Source: Streptococcus suis
Lineage (GTDB): Bacteria > Bacillota > Bacilli > Lactobacillales > Streptococcaceae
Length of the DNA stretch: 47,807 bases
Assembly: GCF_019794555.1 (NCBI RefSeq)
Contig: NZ_JAIMEP010000017.1
Coordinates: forward strand, 1-47,807
Direction: 5' to 3'
The notes under the pieces are model-generated. The model ran no database searches, was not told where the DNA came from, and worked only from the letters and a program-made list of their open reading frames with translations. Position numbers and translations under genes: made by a program. Of the stretch, positions 33,000 to 42,912 are shown one piece after another (position 1 is the stretch's first letter; each line of letters starts with the position of its first letter).

Positions 33000-34084
33000 T
33001 TTCAGGGATTATTGCAGAATACAATCCATTTCACACGGGACATAAATACCTGTTGGAACAGGCGGAAGGCTTAAAAATTGTGGTTATGTCTGGCAATTTT
33101 ATGCAACGGGGTGAGCCAGCTATTGTGGATAAGTGGACACGGGCTCAGATGGCTTTGGAACATGGGGCAGATCTTGTTGTTGAGATGCCCTTTTTGGTGT
33201 CGGTCCAGTCGGCTGACCATTTTGCTAAAGGAGCAATCAGCATTTTACACAGGCTAGGTGTGGAAAAACTGGTTTTCGGTACGGAAGAAATGCTGGATTA
33301 CCAGAAAATTGCGGATATCTATGTGGATAAGTCGGAAGAGATGGAAAATTTTGTGAAAAACTTGCCTGACCCTCTCTCTTATCCACAGAAGACCCAGGCC
33401 ATGTGGCAGGAGTTTGCTGGTCTTACCTTCACAGGTAATACGCCCAACCATATTCTGGGTTTGGCTTACGCTAAAGCAGTGGCGGGAACAGGTATTCAGC
33501 TTGGTCCTGTTCAGCGGCAGGGAGCTGGTTTTCATTCGGAAGAGGTGGAAACGTCCTACGCCTCGGCGACAGCTATCCGAAAGGGTGCTGACCAGTTGGA
33601 CTTGGTGCGTGACTTTTTACCGTCTGCCAGTCTCTTTGAAGAGGCGACCAAGGTAAGCTGGAGAAACTATTTTCCTCTGCTCCGCTACCAGATTACGACC
33701 CATCCAAATCTCAGTCAGGTCTTTCAGGTGAATGAAGAACTAGCCAGTCGTATCCGCTCTGCTATTGGGAGCGTAGCGACCGTGGAGGAGTTGGTGGATG
33801 CTGTTGCGACCAAGCGCTACACCAAGGCGCGGGTGCGGCGGGTGCTGACCTACATCCTGATCAATGCGGTGGAAACTCCCTTGCCAGATGCGGTCCATGT
33901 CCTAGGCTTCTCGGCTCGAGGCCAGGCCTATCTCAAGACCGTCAAGGAGCAGGTAGAACTGGTGACGCGGATCGGCAAAGAGCCCTGGGACAGCCTGACC
34001 CAGCAGGCGGATGCGGTCTATCAACTTGGCGCTGACGCAATAGCAGAGCAAACCTACGGGCGCGTGCCGGTGAGGGTGGAGTGA
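32996..34084 (+). CDS. tmcAL: tRNA(Met) cytidine acetate ligase TmcAL
   Basis: It makes N4-acetylcytidine at the wobble base of elongator tRNA-Met using acetate and ATP. The 362-aa protein starts [16 protein letters not shown] (nucleotidyltransferase HxGH-type motif). [16 protein letters not shown] and [20 protein letters not shown] follow; all are family marks. The ATG at 32996 overlaps the methyltransferase stop (ATGA). The upstream alternative at 32972 is rejected. The 3' third is noticeably more GC-rich than the next gene. Confidence 0.93.
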   Translation: MISGIIAEYNPFHTGHKYLLEQAEGLKIVVMSGNFMQRGEPAIVDKWTRAQMALEHGADLVVEMPFLVSVQSADHFAKGAISILHRLGVEKLVFGTEEMLDYQKIADIYVDKSEEMENFVKNLPDPLSYPQKTQAMWQEFAGLTFTGNTPNHILGLAYAKAVAGTGIQLGPVQRQGAGFHSEEVETSYASATAIRKGADQLDLVRDFLPSASLFEEATKVSWRNYFPLLRYQITTHPNLSQVFQVNEELASRIRSAIGSVATVEELVDAVATKRYTKARVRRVLTYILINAVETPLPDAVHVLGFSARGQAYLKTVKEQVELVTRIGKEPWDSLTQQADAVYQLGADAIAEQTYGRVPVRVE

Positions 34085-34085
34085 G

Positions 34086-34784
34086 ATGAGGGAAAAATTA
34101 TTTTGTATTCTAGAAAATGATAACGATAGTTTATTGTCACGTTGCTATAACTTAATAATGTTATTTGCAATAGTGGTTAGTTTGATTCCTTTGATGTTTA
34201 AGCATACGAATTCTTTTCATTTGTTAATGGATTATATTTCGACTGCTATTTTTTGCTTGGATTATCTTTTTAGAATACTAACAGCTGATTTCAAATTGCA
34301 AAAAGGAAAACTATCATTTCTGTTCTACCCATTTAGCCTATTAGCTATAGTGGACTTATTGTCCATTTTACCGACTTTTTTATACTTTAATAACAGTCTT
34401 CGATTATTGAAAATTGTACGGATGGGGCGTGTACTTCGAGTTTTCAAAGTTATCCGCTATTCAAAAAACATTCAGATTTTGATGAACGTTTTGCAAAATC
34501 AAAAAGAGTCATTATTGCTAGTAGCAAGCCTGGCTGTTGGTTATATTTTCTTTACTGCTTTATTGATTTTTTCGGTTGAGCCTGATACTTTTGAAACATT
34601 TTTTGATGCAATTTATTGGGCGACAATTTCATTAACTACTGTTGGTTATGGTGACATATTTGCAACAACAATGCTAGGAAAAATCATTACAATGTTGTCT
34701 TCAATAATTGGAATTGCGATTGTTGCTCTACCTGCAGGGATTATTACCGCTGGTTATATGAATGAAATTATAAAGAAGGGATAA
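34086..34784 (+). CDS. Voltage-gated-type potassium channel, six transmembrane segments
   Basis: A 232-aa integral membrane protein with six predicted helices. S4 has regularly spaced basic residues (RLLKIVRMGRVLRVFKVIRY, about 106-125). A pore loop follows with the potassium filter TVGYGD at 185-190, and an inner helix with a glycine hinge ends the protein. It is compact and has no cytoplasmic RCK domain. The start ATG is one base after the tmcAL stop, with GGAGTG inside the end of tmcAL as binding site. It is AT-rich relative to its neighbours, which may indicate separate acquisition. It probably sets membrane potential or potassium balance. Confidence 0.9.
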   Translation: MREKLFCILENDNDSLLSRCYNLIMLFAIVVSLIPLMFKHTNSFHLLMDYISTAIFCLDYLFRILTADFKLQKGKLSFLFYPFSLLAIVDLLSILPTFLYFNNSLRLLKIVRMGRVLRVFKVIRYSKNIQILMNVLQNQKESLLLVASLAVGYIFFTALLIFSVEPDTFETFFDAIYWATISLTTVGYGDIFATTMLGKIITMLSSIIGIAIVALPAGIITAGYMNEIIKKG

Positions 34785-34800
34785 AAAATTAAATTTTCCC

Positions 34801-34831
34801 TTGACTCTCACCTTACGTTATCCCTTATACT
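34801..34831 (+). promoter_or_regulatory. MerR-type promoter with 19-bp spacer
   Basis: TTGACT (34801-34806) and TATACT (34826-34831) are separated by 19 bases. This overlong spacing is the hallmark of promoters untwisted by MerR-family activators. The spacer contains an imperfect dyad around CCTTACGTTATCCC. The regulator encoded just downstream probably controls itself here. Confidence 0.8.
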
Positions 34832-34852
34832 GGGTATAGAGAGGAGATTTCT

Positions 34853-35581
34853 ATGAACGAAAATTGGACAGTTAAGCAGGTCAGTCAGTTGACAGGATTG
34901 ACGGTGAGGACCTTGCACCACTATGACCAGATTGGTTTGCTCAAACCAGCATTTGTGGCAGAAAATGGTTATCGCTACTATAATCAAGAAAATTTGGCTC
35001 ATCTGCAAGAAATTTTATTATTTCGTGAGTTGGAATTTCCTCTCAAAGACATTCAGCAGCTTCTGGATGTGACGGAACTCAATCGTCAGCAGGTCTTGCG
35101 GGACCATATCACCCTTTTAGAGCTCAAAAGGGAACGTCTGGACCGCATCATCAATCACGCCAGATTGCTCACAGAAAAAGGAGGAGAAGTCATGGACTTT
35201 CATGCATTTGACAGCAGTCAACTAAAAGCTTATAAGGTGGAGGCCAAGGAACGGTGGGGACAGACAGCGGCCTATGCCGAGTTTGAAGAAGGCTATGATG
35301 CCAGCAAGGACAAAGTATTTGCCCAAGAGATGGAGGCTATTTTTGAAGCATTTGGAAAAATGCAGAGCTTGGAAGTTAGTCATCCTGATGTGCAGGCTCA
35401 GGTAGCGAACTTGCAGTCTTATATCACAGAAAACTTCTACACCTGCACCAAGGAAATCTTGCAGGGGCTAGGTCTTATGTATGTTGAAGATGAGCGATTT
35501 ACAGTTAACATCGACCGAGCAGGTGGACCAGGTACAGCAGCATTAGTCAGTCAAGCCATTGCAGTCTACTGCCAAGAATAA
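34853..35581 (+). CDS. MerR-family regulator with TipAS drug-sensing domain
   Basis: A 242-aa TipA/Mta/SkgA-type activator. The winged HTH covers residues 1-75 (TVKQVSQLTGLTVRTLHHYD, ENGYRYYNQENLAHLQ). A dimerisation coiled coil lies at 76-110. The TipAS antibiotic-recognition domain covers about 120-242 (AYAEFEEGYDASKDKV, FYTCTKEILQGLGLMYVED, TAALVSQAIAVYC). Such proteins bind thiopeptides or other drugs and activate their own promoter. The 19-bp-spaced promoter upstream fits. No efflux pump gene follows, so the output is unclear. Confidence 0.9.
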   Translation: MNENWTVKQVSQLTGLTVRTLHHYDQIGLLKPAFVAENGYRYYNQENLAHLQEILLFRELEFPLKDIQQLLDVTELNRQQVLRDHITLLELKRERLDRIINHARLLTEKGGEVMDFHAFDSSQLKAYKVEAKERWGQTAAYAEFEEGYDASKDKVFAQEMEAIFEAFGKMQSLEVSHPDVQAQVANLQSYITENFYTCTKEILQGLGLMYVEDERFTVNIDRAGGPGTAALVSQAIAVYCQE

Positions 35582-35588
35582 ACGAAAG

Positions 35589-35614
35589 AAGTCTAGTGAG
35601 AACTAGGCTTTTTT
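35589..35614 (+). terminator. Terminator of the MerR-family gene
   Basis: AAG-T-CTAGT (35589-35597) pairs with ACTAG-G-CTT (35602-35610) around GAGA, then T4. Confidence 0.8.
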
Positions 35615-35622
35615 GGTATACT
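35614..35622 (+). promoter_or_regulatory. Extended -10 promoter of the deformylase-like gene
   Basis: TGGTATACT begins at the terminator T run, 31 bases before the start codon. Confidence 0.6.
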
Positions 35623-35652
35623 AGATGTAGCTAGAGTGTAAGGAGACACCCC

Positions 35653-36063
35653 ATGATTCAACCTATTATGAAAGATGTTTTCTTCCTGCAGCAGAAGTCT
35701 GAACCGGCGACTCAGCTAGATGTGCAGGTAGGTCAAGACTTACAGGATACTTTGTCAGCCAACGCTCAAGCCTGCGTGGGTATGGCGGCCAACATGATTG
35801 GCGTCAAAAAGCGAATTATCATCGTCAACATGGGCTTCACCAATCTGGTCATGTACAATCCCGTCCTCATCAGCAAGTCCAAGCCCTATCAGACAGAGGA
35901 AGGCTGCCTGTCGCTAGTAGGTACTCGCCCGACCACTCGCTATCAGGAGATTGAAGTGGAGTTTTTTGATGCTTCATGGAAAAAACAGAGTCTAAAGCTG
36001 ACAGACTTCCAAGCCCAGATTGTTCAGCATGAACTAGATCATTTGGAAGGGATTGTTATCTAA
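35653..36063 (+). CDS. Peptide deformylase-like protein, short variant
   Basis: A 136-aa member of the deformylase fold, shorter than the 204-aa streptococcal Def. Motif 2 EGCLS (83-87, metal Cys85) and motif 3 QHELDH (H126, E127, H130) are complete. Motif 1 reads CVGMAANMIG (41-50), where functional enzymes have a Gly first and a conserved Gln at the place of M48. The metal site is thus kept, but the Gln that helps catalysis is lost. It may be a paralogue with altered or no deformylase activity. Confidence 0.85.
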   Translation: MIQPIMKDVFFLQQKSEPATQLDVQVGQDLQDTLSANAQACVGMAANMIGVKKRIIIVNMGFTNLVMYNPVLISKSKPYQTEEGCLSLVGTRPTTRYQEIEVEFFDASWKKQSLKLTDFQAQIVQHELDHLEGIVI

Positions 36064-36097
36064 CTTTTTAAAAAGTTTGAAAAATGTTAACAAATCT

Positions 36098-36127
36098 ATT
36101 GACCTTTACTGACTAATTGTGTATAAT
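36098..36127 (+). promoter_or_regulatory. clpL promoter with overlapping CtsR box
   Basis: TTGACC (36099-36104), 17 bases, TATAAT (36122-36127). ATTGACC-TTT-ACTGACT (36098-36114) is an inverted CtsR heptad pair (consensus RGTCAAA-NNN-RGTCAAA) lying on the -35 box. Confidence 0.8.
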
Positions 36128-36169
36128 AAGATTCGTAAGGTAAATGCCTTGCGAAATTTTTAATCAAAA

Positions 36170-36186
36170 GGTCAGTAAAGATCAAA
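36170..36186 (+). promoter_or_regulatory. CtsR-like box 2
   Basis: GGTCAGT-AAA-GATCAAA, in the transcribed leader about 40 bases after the predicted start. Confidence 0.6.
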
Positions 36187-36213
36187 ACGTAATGATTTTT
36201 ATTTTGAATCATT

Positions 36214-36230
36214 GGTCAGTAAAAGACAAA
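36214..36230 (+). promoter_or_regulatory. CtsR-like box 3
   Basis: GGTCAGT-AAA-AGACAAA. It is followed by AAACTT and an AGGAGG-ATG, a layout that resembles box 4 and the true clpL start. Confidence 0.6.
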
Positions 36231-36246
36231 CTTCTAGGAGGTTGTT

Positions 36247-36273
36247 ATGAAAGACAGGATTATACCCTATTAG
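36247..36273 (+). CDS. Eight-codon reading frame in the clpL leader (possible uORF)
   Basis: ATG AAA GAC AGG ATT ATA CCC TAT TAG encodes MKDRIIPY. It has the best ribosome binding site of the region, AGGAGG 5 bases upstream, better than clpL itself. It may be a regulatory leader peptide, or the broken start of a former gene. Confidence 0.35.
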   Translation: MKDRIIPY

Positions 36274-36545
36274 CGTCATTTAGCTTATCTTTTATTACTT
36301 TGACGTACGAGGAAACTCCATTTCCCTATTTCCAGCTTCAAACACTCCACTGGATCGTTTGAACTCGCTTTGCCGTACCTTACGAATGTCACTTACTATC
36401 GTAGGTGCGAATTCCAACCTTCGATAGTCCACTGGACTATTAAAGGTGCCTGCAGCTTTTGATGCGAGCTTTGTTCGCTCTATTTCCCACCTCCAAAGGT
36501 CCCCAAACCTTTAGAGCTAGTACTAAAAGCAAACTAAAAGACTAA
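36274..36545. repeat. Structured, non-coding intergenic insert in the clpL leader
   Basis: About 270 bases without a credible gene but with several inverted repeats: TATCG-T-AGGT near 36399 with ACCT-T-CGATA at 36417-36426, ATAGTCC-ACT-GGACTAT (36424-36440), and AAAGG/CCTTT near 36500. The words CCACTGGAT and CCACTGGAC recur. Composition differs from the flanking AT-rich leader. It has the look of a dispersed streptococcal intergenic repeat element, by inference. Confidence 0.5.
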
Positions 36546-36565
36546 ATCAATTTTTTTAAAAAAAA

Positions 36566-36582
36566 GGTCAGCAAAAGTCAAA
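36566..36582 (+). promoter_or_regulatory. CtsR-like box 4
   Basis: GGTCAGC-AAA-AGTCAAA, 30 bases before the clpL start codon. Confidence 0.65.
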
Positions 36583-36612
36583 AATAAATGAAACTTAAAC
36601 GAGGTAACTACT

Positions 36613-38712
36613 ATGAACAACAATTTCAATAATTTTAACAATATGGACGATATTTTTAATCAACTTATGGGGAACATGGGTGGATACAGTACAGAACGAC
36701 GTCGCTATTCTATTAATGGTCGTGAAGTGACACCAGAGGAATTTGCCATGTATCGTCAAACTGGTAAATTGCCACAATCAGAAGAAGTGGCACAAGCACC
36801 ATCTAAAGGTCAGATAAAGTCAGATGGGATACTAGCAAAATTAGGTCGCAATTTGACTCAAGAGGCTCGCGAAGGGAAATTGGATCCTGTTATTGGGCGA
36901 AATAAAGAAATCCAAGAAACATCTGAAATTTTGGCACGTCGTACTAAGAACAACCCCGTCCTAGTTGGTGATGCAGGTGTTGGTAAGACTGCAGTAGTTG
37001 AAGGTTTGGCACAAGCTATAGTTAATGGTGATGTGCCAGCAGCCATTAAGAACAAGGAAATCATCTCCATCGACATTTCAGGCTTGGAAGCTGGGACCCA
37101 GTACCGTGGAGCTTTTGAGGAAAATGTACAAAACCTGGTTGATGAGGTTAAAAATGCTGGAAATATCATTCTTTTCTTTGATGAAATTCACCAAATTTTA
37201 GGGGCTGGTAGCACTGGTGGAGATTCAGGTTCTAAAGGTCTGGCAGACATACTGAAACCTGCTCTGTCACGTGGTGAACTGACTGTGATTGGAGCTACAA
37301 CACAGGATGAATACCGCAATACAATTCATAAAAATGCTGCCTTGGCACGTCGCTTTAATGAAGTGAAGGTTAATGCTCCATCTGCAGAAGATACCTATCT
37401 TATTTTGAAAGGCATTAAACCACTTTATGAAGCCCATCATAATATTGACTTGCCAGACGAAGTCTTGCATGCAGCGGTTGATTATTCTGTCCAGTATATT
37501 CCACAACGTAGCTTGCCGGATAAGGCTATTGACTTGATTGATGTGACCGCGGCTCACTTGGCTGCTCAACATCCAGTGACTGACATAAAGACCTTAGAAG
37601 CAGAGATGATAGAAGCTAAAAAATTACAGCTTGAAGCGGCAGAAAAAGAAGACTATGAGAGAGCCTTGAATGAAAAGGTAAGGATTGACCATTTGCAAGA
37701 ACAAATTAACAATCATACAGAACGTCAAAAAGTTGTTGCGAATGTGAATGACATTGCTCAAGCAGTAGAGAGAATGACAGGTATTCCAGTCTCACAAATG
37801 GGGGCTTCAGATATTGAGCGTCTTAAAGGACTCAAAAATCGTTTAGCTACAAACGTTATTGGTCAAGAAGATGCCGTTGAAGCTGTATCTCGTGCGATTC
37901 GTCGTAATCGTGCTGGCTTTGACGATGGCAATCGCCCAATTGGTTCCTTCCTCTTTGTTGGACCAACGGGAGTCGGTAAAACTGAGTTGGCTAAGCAATT
38001 GGCGCTTGATTTATTCGGTAATAAAGAGGCAATCATCCGCTTGGATATGTCTGAATATAGTGATCGGACAGCTGTTTCAAAATTGATTGGTACAACAGCG
38101 GGTTATATAGGCTATGACGATAATTCACATACACTTACTGAGCGAGTGCGTCGTAATCCCTATTCAATTGTCTTGTTGGATGAAATTGAGAAAGCTGATG
38201 CACAAGTCATCACTCTACTTTTACAAGTTCTTGATGATGGTCATTTGACTGATGGACAAGGTAATCAGGTCAATTTTAAAAATACCATCATTATTGCAAC
38301 ATCCAATGCTGGGTTTGGCTACGATATTCCAGAAGATGAGGAAAAACGTGATATCATGGACCGGATTGCGCCATATTTCCGTCCTGAATTTCTCAACCGT
38401 TTTAATGCGGTAATTGAATTCAAACACTTGGACAAAGAAGATCTTAAGGCGATTGTCGAATTGCTATTAAAACAAGTCAATAACACCTTAGCGAAAAAAG
38501 GTATTCATTTGGTGGTAACGGAAGCGGCTAAGGAATTACTGATGGAAGAAGGCTATGATAAGGCCATGGGTGCCCGCCCACTTCGTCGTGTAATCGAAAG
38601 CCAAATTCGGGATAAGGTTACAGACTTCTATTTGGATCATATTGAAGCTAAAAACTTAGAAGCTGATGTGGTAAATGGAATTATCCAAATCCAAGAGCAA
38701 AGCTTTGCTTAA
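36613..38712 (+). CDS. clpL: ClpL-type Hsp100 ATPase
   Basis: A 699-aa Clp/Hsp100 disaggregase of the ClpL group, which acts without the ClpP protease and gives heat tolerance. The Asn/Met-rich N terminus [20 protein letters not shown] is typical. AAA1 has Walker A GDAGVGKT from residue 119 and FFDEIHQI. A short middle coiled coil lies near 330-365. AAA2 has [10 protein letters not shown] from 450, LLDEIEKAD and an arginine finger in FRPEFLNRF. No ClpP-binding IGF/LGF loop is obvious. CtsR-type boxes upstream indicate heat-shock control. AACGAGG is a modest ribosome binding site for ATG 36613. Confidence 0.95.
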   Translation: MNNNFNNFNNMDDIFNQLMGNMGGYSTERRRYSINGREVTPEEFAMYRQTGKLPQSEEVAQAPSKGQIKSDGILAKLGRNLTQEAREGKLDPVIGRNKEIQETSEILARRTKNNPVLVGDAGVGKTAVVEGLAQAIVNGDVPAAIKNKEIISIDISGLEAGTQYRGAFEENVQNLVDEVKNAGNIILFFDEIHQILGAGSTGGDSGSKGLADILKPALSRGELTVIGATTQDEYRNTIHKNAALARRFNEVKVNAPSAEDTYLILKGIKPLYEAHHNIDLPDEVLHAAVDYSVQYIPQRSLPDKAIDLIDVTAAHLAAQHPVTDIKTLEAEMIEAKKLQLEAAEKEDYERALNEKVRIDHLQEQINNHTERQKVVANVNDIAQAVERMTGIPVSQMGASDIERLKGLKNRLATNVIGQEDAVEAVSRAIRRNRAGFDDGNRPIGSFLFVGPTGVGKTELAKQLALDLFGNKEAIIRLDMSEYSDRTAVSKLIGTTAGYIGYDDNSHTLTERVRRNPYSIVLLDEIEKADAQVITLLLQVLDDGHLTDGQGNQVNFKNTIIIATSNAGFGYDIPEDEEKRDIMDRIAPYFRPEFLNRFNAVIEFKHLDKEDLKAIVELLLKQVNNTLAKKGIHLVVTEAAKELLMEEGYDKAMGARPLRRVIESQIRDKVTDFYLDHIEAKNLEADVVNGIIQIQEQSFA

Positions 38713-38728
38713 AAAATATAAAAAATAG

Positions 38729-38766
38729 AGAAAATTGGCATAAAAAATTCCAATTTTCTTTTTTTG
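38729..38766 (+). terminator. clpL terminator
   Basis: AGAAAATTGG (38729-38738) pairs with CCAATTTTCT (38750-38759), then T7. Confidence 0.88.
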
Positions 38767-38771
38767 TTACT

Positions 38772-38785
38772 CGCTAACAAATGCG
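38772..38785. promoter_or_regulatory. Possible second, weaker MalR operator
   Basis: CGCTAACAAATGCG matches 10 of 14 positions of the strong dyad at 38843. It lies about 70 bases upstream, where looping or cooperative binding is possible. Confidence 0.35.
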
Positions 38786-38833
38786 ATAAAACAGGCACTT
38801 TTTCGATGATTAGAAACTTTTTTTATAAAACAC

Positions 38834-38862
38834 TTGACAGGTGCAAACGTTTGCGTTAAACT
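38834..38862 (+). promoter_or_regulatory. malQ promoter with MalR operator in the spacer
   Basis: TTGACA (38834-38839), 17 bases, TAAACT (38857-38862). The spacer holds GCAAACGTTTGC (38843-38854), a perfect 12-bp LacI-type dyad identical to the core known for streptococcal MalR operators. A cre-like stretch overlaps the start codon region (38883-38898). Confidence 0.85.
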
Positions 38863-38896
38863 AATATACGTAACCGACAGAAAGGAAAACGTTTTT

Positions 38897-40405
38897 ATGA
38901 CAAATCGTACCAGCGGAATATTAATGCATATTACCTCACTTCCAGGTAAGTTTGGTATTGGTACTTTTGGACAATCAGCCTATGATTTTGTTGATTTCTT
39001 GGTAGAAACAAAGCAAACTTATTGGCAGATTTTACCACTAACAACCACGAGCTACGGAGATTCTCCGTACCAATCTTTCTCTGCAATTGCAGGAAATACA
39101 CACTTGATAGATTTCGATCTTTTGGTAGAAGAGGGGTTGTTGGCACCAGAAGATTTCCAAGATGTCAATTTCGGGGACAATCCTGAAAAAGTAGATTATG
39201 CACTAATTTATCAAGCACGTCGTCCAATTTTGGAAAAAGCTGTTCAAGCATTTTTACAAGATGATAAGAAAAAAGCTGCTTTTCTAGAGTTTGAAAAAGC
39301 TAACTCATCTTGGTTAACAGATTATGCTGAATTTATGGCTATCAAAGAATACTTTGGCAATAAAGCGCTCCAAGAATGGGAAGATAAAAAGGTGGTCGCT
39401 CGAAATGAAGAAGCACTTGATAAATATCGCTTAGAATTAGCCAATCAAATTGACTACTACAAAGTCACACAGTATTTCTTCTTCAGCCAATGGAAACAGT
39501 TGAAAGAATATGCGAACAAACACCACATCAAAATCATCGGAGATATGCCTATCTATGTTTCCGCTGATAGCGTTGAAGTGTGGACAAAACCTCAACTATT
39601 CAAATTGGATAGTGAACGCAAGCCACTTTATGTAGCTGGTGTACCTGCTGATAACTTCTCAGCGGATGGTCAATTATGGGGAAATCCTATTTACGATTGG
39701 CCAGAACATGAAAAAACTGGCTATAACTGGTGGATTTATCGAATTCATGAAAGCTTTAAGCTGTATGATGTCCTTCGGATTGACCACTTCAAAGGGTTCT
39801 CAGACTTCTGGCAAGTTGATGGTAAAGCTGAGGTGGCAAAAGTAGGTACTTGGGAACCAGGTCCTGGCTACAGTTTATTCAAAGCTGTTAAAGAGACACT
39901 TGGAGACCTTCCGATTATCGCGGAAGACCTTGGAAATATTGACGCCAAAGCTCGTAAATTGCTTGCAGATTGTGGCTATCCTGGGATGAAAATCTTAGAA
40001 TTTGGTTTCTTTGACGTAACAGGTAAGAGTATTGATGCACCGCATCGTTGCATTCCTAATTCGGTTGCCTACACTGGAACTCATGATAATGAGGTTGTCA
40101 ATGGTTGGTACAATAATCTTGAACCGGAGCAACAAGAATATGTAGATGCTTACAGCAACCGTAAACCGATTGAGAAAGTTAGCCAAGCAATGCTCCGCAT
40201 GTTATTTGCAACAGTAAGTGATACTGCTATTGCAACCATGCAAGACATCCTAGATTTGGGTGAAGAAAGTCGAATGAATATGCCATCTACTATCGGTGGA
40301 AACTGGGAATGGCGTATGAGAGCTGAAGATTTAACGCAAGAACGTAAAGACTTCTTGACAAAAATGACATTACTATATCAAAGAGGAAATGAACAACATG
40401 ACTAA
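38897..40405 (+). CDS. malQ: 4-alpha-glucanotransferase (amylomaltase)
   Basis: A GH77 enzyme of 502 aa that shuffles glucan chains of maltodextrins, releasing glucose and longer chains. Catalytic residues are the nucleophile D296 in LRIDHFKGF, the acid E343 in IAEDLGNID, and D397 in THDNEVV. The N-terminal [20 protein letters not shown] is typical. The ATG at 38897 with AAGGAAA upstream is chosen; a GTG-like upstream extension lies in the promoter. The gene overlaps glgP by 8 bases. It is under the MalR-type operator. Confidence 0.96.
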   Translation: MTNRTSGILMHITSLPGKFGIGTFGQSAYDFVDFLVETKQTYWQILPLTTTSYGDSPYQSFSAIAGNTHLIDFDLLVEEGLLAPEDFQDVNFGDNPEKVDYALIYQARRPILEKAVQAFLQDDKKKAAFLEFEKANSSWLTDYAEFMAIKEYFGNKALQEWEDKKVVARNEEALDKYRLELANQIDYYKVTQYFFFSQWKQLKEYANKHHIKIIGDMPIYVSADSVEVWTKPQLFKLDSERKPLYVAGVPADNFSADGQLWGNPIYDWPEHEKTGYNWWIYRIHESFKLYDVLRIDHFKGFSDFWQVDGKAEVAKVGTWEPGPGYSLFKAVKETLGDLPIIAEDLGNIDAKARKLLADCGYPGMKILEFGFFDVTGKSIDAPHRCIPNSVAYTGTHDNEVVNGWYNNLEPEQQEYVDAYSNRKPIEKVSQAMLRMLFATVSDTAIATMQDILDLGEESRMNMPSTIGGNWEWRMRAEDLTQERKDFLTKMTLLYQRGNEQHD

Positions 40406-42662
40406 ATTTACAACATTTGCAGAAACAAATACTTCGAAAAAATTAGCTGATTTAACAAACGAAGAAATCTATCTTCAATTGTTAAACTACGTAAAAGAAG
40501 CTGCAGCTACAAAACCAAAAAATACAGGAAAACGTAAGGTTTACTATATCTCAGCTGAGTTCCTTATCGGTAAACTCTTGTCAAACAACTTGATTAACTT
40601 GGGTGTTTACAAAGACATTCAAGCAGAATTGGCAGCGGCTGGTAAGTCATTGGCTCAAGTTGAAGACGTTGAACCAGAACCATCACTAGGTAACGGTGGA
40701 CTTGGTCGTTTGGCTTCATGTTTTATTGACTCTATGTCAACACTTGCTATCAACGGTGAAGGTGTGGGTCTTAACTATCACTGTGGTCTTTTCCGTCAAG
40801 TATTTAAGAAAAATGAGCAAGAAGCAGAACCAAACTTCTGGATTGAAAATGATTCTTGGTTGATTCCAACAACTATCAGCTATGATGTTCCATTCAAAAA
40901 CTTTACTTTGAAATCAAAATTGGACCGTCTTGACATTCTTGGCTACAAAAAAGAAACTAAGAATTACCTTAACTTATTTGATATTGAGTCAGTGAATTAC
41001 AACTTGATTACAGATGGTATTTCATTTGACAAGACTGATATTAAAGAAAACTTGACACTCTTCTTGTATCCAGATGATTCTGATAAGAATGGTGAATTAC
41101 TTCGTATCTACCAACAATACTTTATGGTATCGAATGCGGCTCAGCTTTTGATTGATGAAGCTATTGAACGTGGTTCAAACTTGCATGACTTGGCTGACTA
41201 CGCTTATGTGCAAATCAACGATACTCACCCATCAATGGTAATTCCTGAGTTGATCCGTCTTTTGACTGAAAAACATGGTATTGAATTTGCGGAAGCAGTT
41301 GCCATCGTTAAGAATATGACTGGTTACACAAACCACACTATCTTGGCGGAAGCACTTGAAAAATGGCCACTTGAGTTCCTTGAAGAAGTGGTGCCACACT
41401 TGGTTGATATTATCAAAGAATTGGATGCCCTTATTCGTGCAGAAATTAAAGACCCAGCAGTCCAAATCATTGATGAATCAGGTCGTGTACACATGGCTCA
41501 CATGGATATCCACTTCTCTAACTCAGTGAACGGTGTAGCTGCGCTCCATACAGAAATTCTTAAAAACTCTGAATTGAAAGCTTTCTACGAGCTTTACCCA
41601 GAAAAATTCAACAATAAAACAAACGGTATCACTTTCCGTCGTTGGTTGGAATTTGCCAACCAAGACCTTGCTGATTACATCAAAGAATTGATTGGTGATG
41701 AGTACTTAACAGATGCTACTAAACTTGAAAAATTGCTTGCATTTGCTGATGACAAGGAAGTTCATGCTAAGTTGGCTGAAATCAAATTCAATAATAAATT
41801 GGCTTTGAAACGTTACCTTAAAGACAACAAAGGTATCGAACTGGATGAAAATTCTATTATTGATACACAAATCAAACGTTTCCACGAGTACAAACGCCAA
41901 CAAATGAATGCCTTGTATGTTATCCATAAATACCTTGAAATCAAGAATGGTAACCTTCCAAAACGTAAAATCACTGTTATCTTCGGTGGTAAAGCAGCTC
42001 CAGCTTATATTATCGCTCAAGACATCATTCATTTGATTCTTTGCTTGTCAGAGTTGATCAATAATGATCCAGAAGTAAATAAATACCTCAATGTTCATTT
42101 GGTTGAAAACTACAATGTAACTGTAGCTGAAAAATTGATCCCTGCAACTGATATTTCAGAACAAATCTCATTGGCTTCTAAAGAAGCGTCAGGTACTGGT
42201 AACATGAAATTCATGTTGAATGGTGCATTGACACTTGGTACTATGGACGGTGCAAACGTTGAAATCGCAGAACTTGCAGGTAGTGAAAATATTTACACAT
42301 TTGGTAAAGACTCTGATACAATTATTGATCTTTATGACAAAGCAGGCTATGTTTCGGCTGACTACTATAATGGCGATGAAAATATTAAACGTGCAGTTGA
42401 CTTTATCGTTAGCGATGAAGTGAAGGCGCTTGGTAACGAGGAACGTCTTGCACGCTTGCACCATGAATTGATTTCGAAAGACTGGTTCATGACCTTGATT
42501 GACTTGGCTGAATACATTGAAGTAAAAGAACAAGTCTTTGCAGATTATGAAGATCAAGATTCATGGAATAAGAAAGTTGTTCATAACATTGCTAAAGCTG
42601 GATTCTTCTCTTCAGACCGTACGATTGAACAGTACAACGAAGATATTTGGCACAGCAACTAA
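40398..42662 (+). CDS. glgP: Glycogen/maltodextrin phosphorylase
   Basis: It cleaves alpha-1,4-glucan ends with phosphate to give glucose-1-phosphate. The 754-aa GT35 enzyme has the substrate loop [20 protein letters not shown] near residue 93 and the PLP lysine K604 in [21 protein letters not shown] 40398 is preferred to 40389, because GAGGAAA would then stand 9 rather than 1 base away. Together with MalQ it feeds maltodextrins into glycolysis. It is often called malP in streptococci. Confidence 0.96.
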   Translation: MTKFTTFAETNTSKKLADLTNEEIYLQLLNYVKEAAATKPKNTGKRKVYYISAEFLIGKLLSNNLINLGVYKDIQAELAAAGKSLAQVEDVEPEPSLGNGGLGRLASCFIDSMSTLAINGEGVGLNYHCGLFRQVFKKNEQEAEPNFWIENDSWLIPTTISYDVPFKNFTLKSKLDRLDILGYKKETKNYLNLFDIESVNYNLITDGISFDKTDIKENLTLFLYPDDSDKNGELLRIYQQYFMVSNAAQLLIDEAIERGSNLHDLADYAYVQINDTHPSMVIPELIRLLTEKHGIEFAEAVAIVKNMTGYTNHTILAEALEKWPLEFLEEVVPHLVDIIKELDALIRAEIKDPAVQIIDESGRVHMAHMDIHFSNSVNGVAALHTEILKNSELKAFYELYPEKFNNKTNGITFRRWLEFANQDLADYIKELIGDEYLTDATKLEKLLAFADDKEVHAKLAEIKFNNKLALKRYLKDNKGIELDENSIIDTQIKRFHEYKRQQMNALYVIHKYLEIKNGNLPKRKITVIFGGKAAPAYIIAQDIIHLILCLSELINNDPEVNKYLNVHLVENYNVTVAEKLIPATDISEQISLASKEASGTGNMKFMLNGALTLGTMDGANVEIAELAGSENIYTFGKDSDTIIDLYDKAGYVSADYYNGDENIKRAVDFIVSDEVKALGNEERLARLHHELISKDWFMTLIDLAEYIEVKEQVFADYEDQDSWNKKVVHNIAKAGFFSSDRTIEQYNEDIWHSN

Positions 42663-42810
42663 TTTAAAGTGGCAAAAAGGAAAGTTGATTGAACCACTCC
42701 AACAATTTATCAGATCAACCTATTCCTTGATATGAAAATCAAACTGGTTTGGACCTGACAGCTTTGATTTTCAAAAATACTTTTGAGCCCTCCTTATATT
42801 ATATTAATGA

Positions 42811-42847
42811 AAAAAAGAATGTCTCGAAAAAAGAGACATTCTTTTTT
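42811..42847 (+). terminator. malQ-glgP terminator
   Basis: A 15-bp stem, AAAAAAGAATGTCTC (42811-42825) with GAGACATTCTTTTTT (42833-42847). It may work in both directions. The 150 bases before it hold nothing recognisable. Confidence 0.85.
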
Positions 42848-42883
42848 TCGAGAAAGTACTGACTAGTTTTTTAATAATCGCAC

Positions 42884-42910
42884 AAAAAAAGGAGCTAGAA
42901 TGCTAGTTCC
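42884..42910 (-). terminator. Terminator of the GntR-family gene
   Basis: On the minus strand GGAACTAG (42910-42903) pairs with CTAGCTCC (42898-42891), followed by T7. It starts 2 bases after the stop codon. Confidence 0.85.
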
Positions 42911-42912
42911 TT

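Noticed and set aside
36144..36362. 72-aa frame in the clpL leader
   Set aside because: No ribosome binding site, runs through CtsR boxes and hairpins; composition not protein-like.
36380..36387. Competence (ComX) cin-box-like TACGAATG
   Set aside because: One base off the core, no gene start nearby, lies within the hairpin-rich insert.
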